NCBI GenBank assembly: GCA_965644295.1
Contig: CBFFRP010000059.1
Location: 81,147-145,146, forward strand
From: Paraphysomonas bandaiensis
Lineage: Eukaryota; Chrysophyceae
Direction: 5' to 3'
DNA: 64,000 nt
Positions 12,281 to 22,690 of the stretch are shown piece by piece (position 1 is the stretch's first letter; each line of letters opens with the position of its first letter). The notes below the pieces were generated by a model. That model ran no database searches, was not told where the DNA came from, and saw nothing but the letters and a program-made list of their open reading frames with translations. The translations under genes and the position numbers were made by a program.

Positions 12281-12487
12281 TTCCGATAGCGTACCCTAGT
12301 GAAGTGCTAGTGTTGACAAAGCTAAGTAACATATAGATTATTTAAAAAACTATTCTTTGTCTAAATTTGTGTGTCGGCACCAAGAAAACTCTAGCTAGAT
12401 CTACACTATACTTGCATAGCCTATATGAGATTACGAGAACCCCCGCGCATTCAAGGGGAGGTAGGTGGGGGCAGCCAATGTCACACT
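12281..12487. repeat. Dispersed ~205-bp repeat, copy 2
   Basis: Second copy of the repeat at 10308-10512. It sits directly between the satellite fragment and the inverted-repeat element that starts at 12490. Confidence 0.85.
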
Positions 12488-12489
12488 AG

Positions 12490-13262
12490 TGTGACGCTCT
12501 GGCGTTAAACTATTATTCCTGTGATTGAGATCTGGCTGGTGCTAGCTATGGTTCGGAGCGGGTTGCACTTGTATGGGCTACGCTAGGAAGAGTGAGACCT
12601 CTCGCTGAAGATTTCTATTGTGTTTGTGTATACTATTATTACATTAGAGTCTAACAATGATGAATGCAAGAAGTTAGAGTTCACTGCACTTCACAGGAAT
12701 ATATATGAAGACCGCACAGAGAGTACCAATGGCCTCATAACAAGATGAATGGACCCTCAGATGATACAATGTGTACATATACCATACAGGTCATGTCATG
12801 TATACATACAGATCGTGCTTATGACAAGACTTGGATCTTATACAAGCACGTGTACAATATGCCATACAGTATGCAGGTGATAAAAGTGTGATGATGAATA
12901 TAGATGGTGATACACATACATATAGAGATATCAGAAGGTATGGATGAATATGAATGTACTACATTGATATCTAATTCCTCCTATCTGCAGCTAGAGAAGA
13001 ATTAGTACCAACACCGCATGTGGTGTTATATGTGTGAAGTGTAGTATGTATGCAATAATGGATACAGTGTAATATATGTCATATATGTAGTGTGGGTGAT
13101 ACAGTGATAGTGACAGTGATACACACATATATAGCATATCACTAGTAAGAGGTCTCACTCATCCTAGCGTAGCCCATATACAAGTGCAACTCGCTCCGAA
13201 CCATAGCTAGCATCAGCCAGATCTTAATCACAGGAATAATAGTTTAACGCCACAGCGTTACA
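12490..13262. mobile_element. 773-bp non-autonomous DNA transposon with ~120-bp terminal inverted repeats
   Basis: The left end (TGTGACGCTCTGGCGTTAAA...) and the reverse complement of the right end (TGTAACGCTGTGGCGTTAAA...) align for about 120 bp with few differences, through GGTTCGGAGCG and GGGCTACGCTAGGA to GAGTGAGACCTCT. The interior has no transposase-like frame. Long TIRs with a non-coding core suggest a Mutator-like or foldback non-autonomous element, but I see no clear target-site duplication, so the superfamily is unassigned. Confidence 0.8.
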
Positions 13263-13985
13263 ACGCAGGTTGTAGGTAATTGTAATTGCCATTATTGTTT
13301 GCTGTCCCAATTAATTGGTACTAAACAACGTACTCAAGTAGCTATATACTACCTGCCAGCATATAGCTTGCTCAACTGTTATTTCATACTAGAGGCAACG
13401 ATTGATGCACTAAATTCCGAGGAGTCATACTCTTGCGCAAATCATACTCTGGCAGACGTTGTAAATGAAGCTCCTTTTCCTGAAGCCCGGCGAATTGTAG
13501 AATTCGTCTATCAGTTTCAGAATGAACACATTTGATATGTAGATGGTCCTACCTTAATTAGCTACATGCAGTTTGTACTGCGTATGATTATGTGTAATAA
13601 TGAATATATGCACTTTGATTATGAATAATGTAATAATGAGTATCAAATTGATTGTATTAAAAGACATTTCAATTAATTGACACTTCATTGAAGTAGGCTG
13701 TAGCCAATTATAATCGCAATTACAATAATCAACAATTTATTGCTACGCAGCCCTGTTCACTTGTGGCTAGGTGATATTCAAAAATTCTAGATGACAGCAT
13801 AAATAATGTTTTGCATATAGTAATCAAAAATATTTCTAATTCAGCATATTATGGCTATAAACTAAATTAGACGAGCAGTAGCAATCACGGAATTCATGTG
13901 AACAACATGTGCTGGTATAGAGTAAAGTACGGATTCGATTACCTTGGTTACACTTCGCCTGCTATACCTCATTGTTTTGCAATTG
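13263..13985. other. Intergenic, one weak short frame
   Basis: AT-rich sequence. A 78-codon frame at 13299-13535 (+) has ordinary-looking composition in its second half (Glu/Ala/Val-rich) but no recognisable family; it may be an exon fragment. Nothing else is supported. Confidence 0.4.
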
Positions 13986-15614
13986 CTAGTTGCTCATTGA
14001 TTTGATGAATTCTTCGATCTCTTTGATCTCTTCGAACTCTTCATCCGAAATAATTATACTGTCAAGGTCGTTGGGGCTCACATTTTCAAATCCAAATGGG
14101 AATGACTCCATTCCGGATTCCACTGTAGATTGAAGGCCCATGTTATTGTCATGATGGTTGCTCAAACCATCGCATCCATATCCAGAGTGGACTGTTTGTT
14201 CGAAATGGTAATTCCCACTTTCGTTTCCCATTGTATGTTCGTCTTCATTAGATGAATACGATTGGTCCGAATTCATTCTATCGTTTACTTCTTTTCGAGA
14301 ATTTTCATTTTTTATGCGTTTATTAAAGGTTTTAATATCGTTAATTAGCGACACGTCGCTATCTTGTTTGCGTCTTTTACTCCTTGTGTTTTCAGAGGTA
14401 GGTTCGCTAATGCTACCGTTTTTTTCTTCTCGAGCATTTTCATTTTTTAAGGGTTTATTATTGGTTTCTTTATTTTGCAGCACGTTTTCTCGTGTGCAAG
14501 ATTCGTTGTGAGTGCGCTGTTCAGGCGTGGGCTTGAACCGCACATTTACGGAATGCAATTTATCATATGCAATACTCCGACTTCCGGTTTTCCAAGATGA
14601 AGATGATTGGTCTCGAATGTTGTTCACATTCACCGAATTCATTCCATCGTTTACTTCATTTCCAGTATGTTCATTTGAATATTCATTTACCCCTTGCGAC
14701 AGGTCATTATTTTGTTGGCGACTTTCATCATTTCGTCCACCGCCATTTCTTCCAGGCTTTTTCCTCACTGTTATAGGACCCAATTCTGTAAGTCCAACGC
14801 CAGAGCATTTAGTCGCAATACAAAGCACAACAGGTGGAGGAGCTCTTGTATTTCCTTCCAATCTGAATTGAATTTTCCACTTTTTATTTGTAAATTCTGA
14901 TTTCATCTCAGTTATATTCATCTCAGTTATATTAATATCACTGCGCTCAGCAATGCACGATATTATAAAATCTCTGCCAATGCTTTGTAGCAAGTTATAG
15001 TCCACATTTCCATTCATACTGACAACGAGCGTGATTCGATTGGACTTTTTTCTTGTATAAAAATATGACGAAATGTTACCATTTTTATCACGTTTTGACA
15101 CAATGCCTTCAATGTATTCAACTTGTGGTTTTGCACTTACGACGCGATATCTTCGCAGTGACTTTTTACAATTCAGTTTGCTGCCATCGGTGCTCTCCGC
15201 GGTGCTCTCCGCATGTATACGAAAACTCTTGCCAATAGTCTCTACTTTAGCAAGAAACTCTAAAATACCGCAAGGAGGAATGGCTACACTGTGTGTCGCC
15301 TGTATGTTTGAGTTATATGAGTGAGGAGAGAGGTTTGAGAGGTTTGATCCCTACCAGAATACAGTCCGGATCATATGCGTCCATAAACTTCACTTTAATG
15401 GGACGACCATCCCTGAGGCATATATGAGCATAAAGCAACAGTGTTATATGAATCTGATGTACTTGGTGCGTTGTGGAATGGAGACTCCTGCTGTGGTTTT
15501 GGAGTTAGTCACTTGGATTGTAATCGTATCACCCTCAAACACCAACTCATCTTGGTTTGCGTCTTCTGGATATGATTCATAATCAGGGGTGTTTATGATC
15601 AAGCCTTCAGTCAT
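13986..15614 (-). CDS. Unknown spliced gene, 504 aa, acidic Asn/Ser-rich C-terminal half
   Basis: Three exons on the minus strand join in frame: 15614-15513, 15453-15355 and 15299-13986; introns are 59 nt and 55 nt, GT-AG. The first ~270 residues look globular and rich in beta-type strands (for example RITLVVSMNGN, GRDFIISCIAERSD, KWKIQFRLEGN, PPVVLCIATKC). The rest is low-complexity Asn/Ser/Glu/Lys with a basic stretch (RSKRRKQD) and an acidic end (SDEEFEEIKEIEEF). A folded beta-rich N-terminus followed by a basic patch and an acidic tail resembles a transcription factor with an immunoglobulin-like (p53/Rel-type) DNA-binding fold, but I cannot align it convincingly; treat that as speculation. 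An ATG at 15665 in the same frame is an alternative start. It lies inside the repeat-rich block. Confidence 0.6.
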
Positions 15615-15665
15615 TATGGTGGATCTTAAGTAGTATGAAATGAAGTCGACTTGCAGTGATATCAT

Positions 15666-16303
15666 GCATGTGCATCACACTCATATACACACACCCACGC
15701 AAGCCCCAGTACCAGTGGTAGGAAATCTCCAGGACAATTCTGCAATTCAGAATCTTGGAAAGAGTTTGTTGAAAACAATCTAAAAACTACCATTTTTGAG
15801 CACTGCATTTTTAGAATTAGCAAAATACTGGATACGGCTATAAAATCTACTGCTGTACAGTGTACATATTATAAATACTGCATTTCTACTTGGTTTTGTG
15901 TGATCCAAAATGGGAGTTTTTATATATACTGGATATAATACTGTGGTATACCTACACACAGTACCTACCGACAGTACCTACCGACAGTATCTACCTACAG
16001 AGTATCTACCTACAGTACCTACCGACAGTACCTACCTACAGAGTATCTACTTACGTATGTCCAAACAGCAGCACATGGACATGCAAATGTGGCTGTCTTG
16101 CATATCTACCAACACTTGCATTATGCCAGTGCCATTCCCTCCAACAATGACAATTCTTACTGGTATGAATATTTGGTTCACTTTGCAATTGGGATTCAAA
16201 CATTGCAACAATGCATCGCCACCACCACTTTGTTTATATCAATCACAAACTGAATTGTCGTCATGAGATGCTTCTTTCTTCTATTGACTGGCTTGTCACT
16301 TAT
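15666..16303. other. Intergenic with a short tandem repeat
   Basis: No gene is supported. It contains the CTACC/CAGTA minisatellite at 15957-16053. Short frames here are translations of that repeat. Confidence 0.5.
15957..16053. repeat. Minisatellite of ACAGTACCTACC-type units
   Basis: About eight imperfect 10-14-bp units (ACAGTACCTACCG, ACAGTATCTACCT, ACAGAGTATCTACC) in direct tandem. Confidence 0.85.
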
Positions 16304-17196
16304 TTATAAATATAGCTTTAGTTTTTTACGTAAGATTTCAGTGTCTGAGCTACGGGAGTGTCTCATCTCCCTTGCCGTTTCACTCATTTCTTCCACAAGA
16401 GGAATATTTTCATATTTGTGAGGTAGAAATTTTATGCCTTTCGCAACATCGATATCCCTACTTTCAACCCTCCAAATAATGAATTGAGTCGTTGTGTTAA
16501 TGTCGCTGGAGTTAATGTGTTTCCGTTTTAGTTAAAAAACACAAATTTTGTATCGATATGTTTTGTAATTTTAAGCCAGCCATTTAGTATTGATTGCACA
16601 TTGCGACTAATATCTATTCGCTGAGTTCCATTCGTGTCTTTTGTTTTATATGTCTGAAACACAAACTGCCTTGACTTCCAATCTACAAAATTAAATTAAA
16701 TTCTGTATAATCAAGAGACCTGCGCGGCAAAAACCCCATAACTCCACTGCGTAATGATAACAGTATAAACGACTGAATTTCTTGCAGCTGGTTCATTGTC
16801 AAGCGCTTTACGTACATCAATTTTGCTATTTTAGGCCAGATTTTAGCATGTACTGCATCTACATCGACATAATCTACCCAGTTACGCTTTTCTCTATCTG
16901 TTTTGGTGTTTTTCATTGCATTGTACGCCTCAATATCATTGCGCATGATTCGATTAAATACATCATCACCCGTCAATATATACAGTGCGGAACATGTGGT
17001 TTTTTGCTTATTTATATTGGGTATGGAGTAGACAATACTCAGTGATGGTTTTGGTATCACTAAAATCGGATGGGTCAAATTTGCCAGTGCCAATGGTATT
17101 ACTGTGTGCTGATTTCAGTAGTGCAAAATATGTACGCAGAGAACTCTCCGAAAGTTTCGGTCCGTTTTGCAATAATTTACGGCGAATCATATCCAT
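16304..17196 (-). pseudogene. Decayed tyrosine recombinase of polinton-like-virus / virophage / giant-virus type
   Basis: Read on the minus strand from 17196 to 16304, the pieces follow the order of a tyrosine recombinase. There is an N-terminal SAM-like helical part (ESSLRTYFALLKSAHSNT), a middle segment with SLRSGVMGFLPRRSLDY (first catalytic-Arg region), and a FVFQTYKTKDTNGTQRIDIS strand pair. Then come TPATLTQRLNSLFG, ISMLRKA, and a C-terminal SETAREMRHSRSSD box with final LKLYL supplying candidate catalytic His/Arg and Tyr. The YKT...G.Q, LTQRLN..FG and EM.HS signatures are those of the viral and virophage branch of the family, not of phage lambda-type or Crypton enzymes. The frame is broken: shifts near 17040, near 16695 and near 16440, and an in-frame TAA near 16530. 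The gene is therefore inactive. Confidence 0.7.
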
Positions 17197-17434
17197 TGTT
17201 TCACTTTATACATGTTTTAGTAGATATAATACAAACAATACAAAGCCTCTTAAATTTAGACTGTATTTCAGAATACGCTTTCTTAATCTCGGGACGGGAG
17301 AGTATATATATATAACACACATTCGCCGTTCCAAAAAGAAAAAGTCCTAATCCACAATGTACTCCAGAATACGCTCCAGACAGCATAAATATCATATTGA
17401 ATAAATTATAACGTTACGGAGGGTAAATAAAAAA

Positions 17435-18816
17435 TCAGATAAGGTTTATGCCACGTCGCATATAATTTTACAACACTTTTGAGAGACTCAGGTCTTGAAC
17501 GATAAACAATCCATATAAGCGTCAAGTTTTCACCGTCAGCTTTAAGATAAGTCATATATTAAACTGATAGAATCATCACAGTCTCTAATACACAAGTATA
17601 CCATCATGATGTCAATGATACCTTGATAATATCCCGCAAATATAATATTCACCGCATGATGCCATACGCTATCCCCGCGTAACGCGCCATTCCTACAATC
17701 ATTCAATCAACACATACCCCATTATACGCAGATGCAATACAACATAATCAGCATTGCATAGCAACATCAGGTGATTTGTCTGTATATATGGATCAAAATG
17801 CTTGCTCAGTATTATTATATATAATGGAAACTATCGTCACTTGCTGCAGTTGCACACAACTAAACAATTATCATTCGTGTCTACCTCATAATATGAAGTC
17901 ATAACTCACGCGGGCCACATATAGTACATCAGTCTCCCTGAAATTGCTGTTAGACAGACACACACACAAATATCACGCACCAGGTACACATAAGATAAGG
18001 TTTATGCCACGTCGCATATAATTTTACAACACTATTGAGAGACTCAGGTCTTGAACGATAAACAATCCATATAAGCGTCAAGTTTTCACCGTCAGCTTTA
18101 AGATATGTCATATATTAAACTGATAGAATCATCACAGTCTCTAATACACAAGTATACCATCATGATGTCAATGATACCTTGATAATATCCCGCAAATATA
18201 ATATTCACCGCATGATGCCATACGCTATCCCCGCGTAACGCGCCATTCCTACAATCATTCAATCAACACATACCCCATTATACGCAGATGCAATACAACA
18301 TAATCAGCATTGCATAGCAACATCAGGTGATTTGTCTGTATATATGGATCAAAATGCTTGCTCAGTATTATTATATATAATGGAAACTATCGTCACTTGC
18401 TGCAGTTGCACACAACTAAACAATTATCATTCGTGTCTACCTCATAATATGAAGTCATAACTCACGCGGGCCACATATAGTACATCAGTCTCCCTGAAAT
18501 TGCTGTTAGACGGACACACACACAAATATCACGCACCAGGTACACATAAGATAAGGTTTATGCCACGTCGCATATAATTTTACAACACTATTGAGAGACT
18601 CAGGTCTTGAACGATAAACAATCCATATAAGCGTCAAGTTTTCACCGTCAGCTTTAAGATATGTCATATATTAAACTGATAGAATCATCACAGTCTCTAA
18701 TACACAAGTATACCATCATGATGTCAATGATACCTTGATAATATCCCGCAAATATAATATTCACCGCATGATGCCATACGCTATCCCCGCGTAACGCGCC
18801 ATTCCTACAATCATTC
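17435..18816. repeat. ~556-bp satellite, left array (about 2.5 units)
   Basis: Tandem units with a period of 556 bp, marked by GATAAGGTTTATGCCACGTC at about 17437, 17993 and 18549. Compared with the right-hand array these units share private variants (GATGCAATAC, GGGCCACATATAG, CTCAGTATTA). The array is interrupted by the copia element at 18817. Confidence 0.95.
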
Positions 18817-18999
18817 AGTTGAACTATAAGGTATAGACTTGGTGAAAAGAGAATAATGATTAGAGATTACACATGTAACATGTTGATACATTGTACTAAG
18901 TGTGTGGATATGCATGCATGTGGTGTAATGTCCATTCATTCAATATACGTCGTACGCATGCAATAGGGAAACTACGGAAGCGAAGTTTATACTTCAACT
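18817..18999 (-). repeat. copia-1 3' LTR (element orientation)
   Basis: 183 bp. Begins AGTTGAACTATAAGG and ends TATACTTCAACT on the plus strand; preceded by target duplication CATTC. Confidence 0.93.
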
Positions 19000-19086
19000 C
19001 TCCCCCTTAAACTAAGCGTACGTTCGAAATGATATGGAAATGCATGTCTATACTTAATACACTAGAATATCACAGCACACAAGCAT

Positions 19087-22000
19087 TTAAGTAGAGCACC
19101 CAAAAAGAATTGACCTGAAATGTCTGAATTCTGTCTTGCGAAGGGGCTTAGTCATAACATCGGCAATATTGTTGGCAGAATCAACATACACAAAACGAAC
19201 GATATTGTTTTGAACGAGTTGTCGAATGAAATGATGACGAATTTCAATATGTTTAGACCGCTTGTGAAACACTGGGTTGACCGAGAGATTAATAGCAGAT
19301 GTGTTGTCGACTTTGATTTCCAGGGTATCGGGTTGAATGGGTTTTGCAGGTGAGCGCGGGAAAGTCAACTCTGCACAGACTGTGTTATGGGAAATACCTT
19401 CCTTGGATGTATCACCCATAGAATAATACTCAGAATCCATTGTTGACAGGGCTAGAGATTGTTGGAGTTTGGAAAACCATGCAATACAAGCACCAGCTAG
19501 GAGAAATGCAGCTCCGGACTGAGAACGTCGAGTATCTACATCATAATTTGCCCAATTTGCGTCAGAAAAAGCCTGTAGCGTAGGTGGATTGTTGGATTGG
19601 CGCCTATAGGTCAGCTGAAGATCCGCCGAACCTTTCAAATATTTCAATATCTGTACCACAGCATTCCAGTGTTCCCTGCCGGGGTTAGACAGAAAACGTG
19701 CACAACATCCAACGGCAAAAGCAATATCAGGGCGAGTGCACATCATAACATACATTAATTTTCCAACCACTGTGCGATAAGGGATATTCCCCATATAGAT
19801 TTTCTCCTCGTCCGTGCTTGGAGACATCGAGGCAGATAATTTAACATGGTTGGCCATAGGTACTGGAGATGTTGAGTTGATCGGGTGGATCGGGTCCACA
19901 TATTCGATTAAGTCGTTGATGTATTGACACTGAGAGAGTTGGACTGTGTGTCGATCCTTCGATGTGTGAATACGGATCCCAAGAAACCACTCGAGGGGAC
20001 CTAAATCGTTAGTACGAAATTTTTGGTGTAATAACACGCAAAATTTATTCAATAGGCTAATGCTGGATGCAGCAATGGCAATATCATCAACATATACGCA
20101 TATAATGACGAATCCATCATCAGATTGGTGATAAAATACACACGTATCTGAGGTACATTGTGTAAATGATATGGATAATAAAAATGCAGTCATCATATTA
20201 TGAAATAGTCTACTAGCCTGTTTAAGACCATAGAGAGACTTTAACAGTTTATAACACTTGCCTCGTGGGAGTCTGCTGCCTGGGGGTGCTGACATATAGC
20301 AATCATAGTCAATGTCAGACTGTGGAAAAGCCTTTGGCACATCCAAATGGTGAACATATAGTCCATAATGAGCACATAATGCAAGAACAATACGTAATGT
20401 CGAATGTCGAACTACAGGGGAGAATGTCTCATCATAATCGACACCATGGATTTGTGTGTAACCCTTGACTACGAGTCTTGCTCGATAACGCACTATGTTG
20501 CCATCTTTGTCAGTTTTCTTCTTGAAAACCCACTTTGATCGCATTAAGTTTGCATCAGGAGGGATATCCACTACTTTCCATGTTCCCTGCGCCTGGAGTC
20601 CAGTTAACTCCTCTTGCATAGCTTCCTCCCATTTAGCATTGTCTGCACTCCGTTGTGCAGCAGCATAGGATAGAGGAGCATCGAACACAGCAAAAACATT
20701 GTAGCTGTCGTCCCTACCAGGAGCTGAATGAACCATGATCGTGGGCTCGTAAGCTGTAGTCACTAGAGCTAGATGGAACAGAAGTCGCTCGACTGGCTTG
20801 CGTGATCGCGTCGATCGTCGCACAATAGGGATGTGTGTATCTCTTTCTCGTGGCTGCCGCGAAGTTGTACCCGTCGAGGTGAAGGAGCGACCTTCAGTCT
20901 GAGGGACCACATCGGGAGCTGGCTGTAACACGATTTCTGAAGAAGCTAACCCGTCGGCTGCTTCAACAGATTTCTTGTCAAGCTCATATATAACATCGGG
21001 TTTGTGACATTGTATGGAGGGATCATTCCCGTCGGTATCCTCCTCCTGTACAAGTTCATCATCGGACTCATCATGGATCCGCTCCCGTGCTTGGAAAGGT
21101 GACACTAGTTTAAAGGCATGCTGAATGAATCTGACATCCGCAGTCTCGAGGACCATGCCTGTGCTCGGTCTATACACTTTATACGTGGACCGTGAGTATG
21201 GGACATATCCCACAAAACGAACAATTTCGCCAGGGTTACCGCCTTGCGATGACGAGAAATGTAGGTTGTGATAATAACATTCCATGCCATATACATGTAG
21301 ATTAGCGATAGTCGGGGGTTGACCATGCCATGCTTCCCATGGTGTCATTCCAAGGGAGCGAGAAAAATTCAATGCATGCAATAATATGACATGTGTCGCG
21401 GATAGAGGCCATGTCCGCTTCGGCAAACCAGAATATGTTCTGAGGCAGCGCTCCTTCTCTGCTGTGGTTCTGTTTCCACGCTCAATAGTACCAGAGTACC
21501 GTTTGTTACCGGCCGGACTGGGCATATGGCGTATGTTGTTACGGAGACAGTAATTCTTGAAGTCCTCATTGATAAACTCAGTGCCCGGATCAGAAAGCAG
21601 AATAAAATCACGTACACCGTAGGGAAATACTTCTTCAAGAACAAAGCGATGGAGACCTTCTACCAATGCATCAGACTTCTTCTTTAGAAAATAAATGAAC
21701 ATCATGGTGGAAAAGTCATCTAAAAACAACATCCAATAACGCACGCCACCAATACCACGAGTCATAAATGGTCCTTTCAGGTCCACATGAATGATCTGAG
21801 CCGGGTATTCCGCACGCATACGTGGGGACTTGGACGGTCGAGAGCGTGTTGATTTGGAAATATAATCGACTTCGCAGTGTGGTAATTGATTGATATCAAT
21901 AGAGCGCCATGAGTATGGAAAACCAGTGATCTTGCCATGTCGGAGGGCATCATAAAGAATGGAGTACGCCGGATGGCCTAATTGGAGATGGAGTAATAAG

Positions 22001-22371
22001 AACGCATGTGCAGCCTTCGAGATGACCGGTGCCATTGTACTGCAATTAGGAGGCGTCTTAACGTTACTATATCTGCTGCGGTCGCGACGAACACACTGAC
22101 GTTTGGACGGAGGGGTGTGAACTGTGCCGTCAGCAGAAGACTTTCTAGCATTGGTACATGGGGTAGGACAATATGACACAGAAAAACCACAACAGTAATG
22201 ACCAAATTGGCAGTGTATATCCTCCAAATCTCGTTTTTTCTTGAAAGCTGAAAAATTGGGATTTTTGTAACAAGTTTCTGGAGAATGTGTACATTTTTTG
22301 TGACAATGCGGACACACTGATTTTTGTTTGGAAGAGGGTAACGCGCTTGTTTCATAGAGAGGTAGCAACAA
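19087..22371 (-). pseudogene. copia-1 gag-zinc-finger / integrase / RT / RNase H polyprotein (protease lost)
   Basis: A ~1090-codon open frame with no upstream in-frame ATG at its left edge (the frame opens inside gag). In order: a damaged zinc-finger segment (CPHCHKKCTHSPETC, ~20-34); a pre-integrase HLQLGH segment (~130); an integrase core with Asp in IIHVDLKGPF, Asp in LLSDPGTEF and Glu in GTIERGNRT; a reverse transcriptase with CVYVDDIAIA; and RNase H with FSDANWA, STMDSEYY and KVDNTSAINL. The Asp-Ser/Thr-Gly protease block expected between zinc finger and pre-integrase is absent, with only ~90 unrelated residues between them. Compared with the inverted second copy of the zinc-finger segment, this one has a 12-nt in-frame deletion removing CLRC-equivalent residues. 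Open pol despite the missing parts suggests a fairly recent lesion. Confidence 0.88.
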
Positions 22372-22507
22372 AAAATCAGTGTGTCCGCATTGTCACAAAA
22401 AATGTACACATTCTCCAGAAACTTGTTACAAAAATCCCAATTTTTCAGCTTTCAAGAAAAAACGAGATTTGGAGGATATACACTGTTTGCGTTGTGGCCA
22501 ATTTGGT
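22202..22507. repeat. Snap-back inverted duplication of the copia-1 gag zinc-finger segment
   Basis: 22202-22327 and 22367-22507 are reverse complements of one another apart from a 12-nt deletion in the left arm and a few mismatches, with a ~40-bp spacer. The right arm runs directly into the LTR at 22510. The right arm encodes, on the plus strand, the same zinc-finger residues with the intact CLRCGQFGH motif. The head-to-head structure is what aberrant self-primed or template-switched reverse transcription produces. Confidence 0.9.
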
Positions 22508-22509
22508 CA

Positions 22510-22690
22510 TTGAACTATAAGGTATAGACTTGGTGAAAAGAGAATAATGATTAGAGATTACACATGTAACATGTCGATACATTGTACTAAGTGTGTGGAT
22601 ATGCATGCATGTGGTGTAATGTCCATTCATTCCATATACGTCGTACGTATGCAATAGGGAAACTACGGAAGCGAAGTTTATACTTCAACT
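22510..22690 (-). repeat. copia-1 5' LTR (element orientation)
   Basis: 181 bp matching 18819-18999. The two inner terminal bases are lost at the junction with the inverted gag segment. Followed by target duplication CATTC. Confidence 0.93.

Larger units (their letters stand above)
18817..22690 (-). mobile_element. Ty1/copia LTR retrotransposon copia-1, rearranged, inserted in satellite
   Basis: Flanked by a perfect 5-bp target duplication CATTC (18812-18816 and 22691-22695), which restores the uninterrupted satellite sequence when the element is removed. LTRs of about 183 bp (18817-18999 and 22510-22690) have termini AGTTGAA...TTCAACT instead of the usual TG...CA and differ at about three positions. 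The polypurine tract AAGGGGGAG abuts the 3' LTR (19000-19008, minus strand). The coding strand is minus. Between the 5' LTR and pol there is no gag capsid part, no recognisable primer-binding site and no protease; an inverted copy of the gag zinc-finger segment abuts the 5' LTR. The element is defective but retains integrase, reverse transcriptase and RNase H. Confidence 0.95.
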
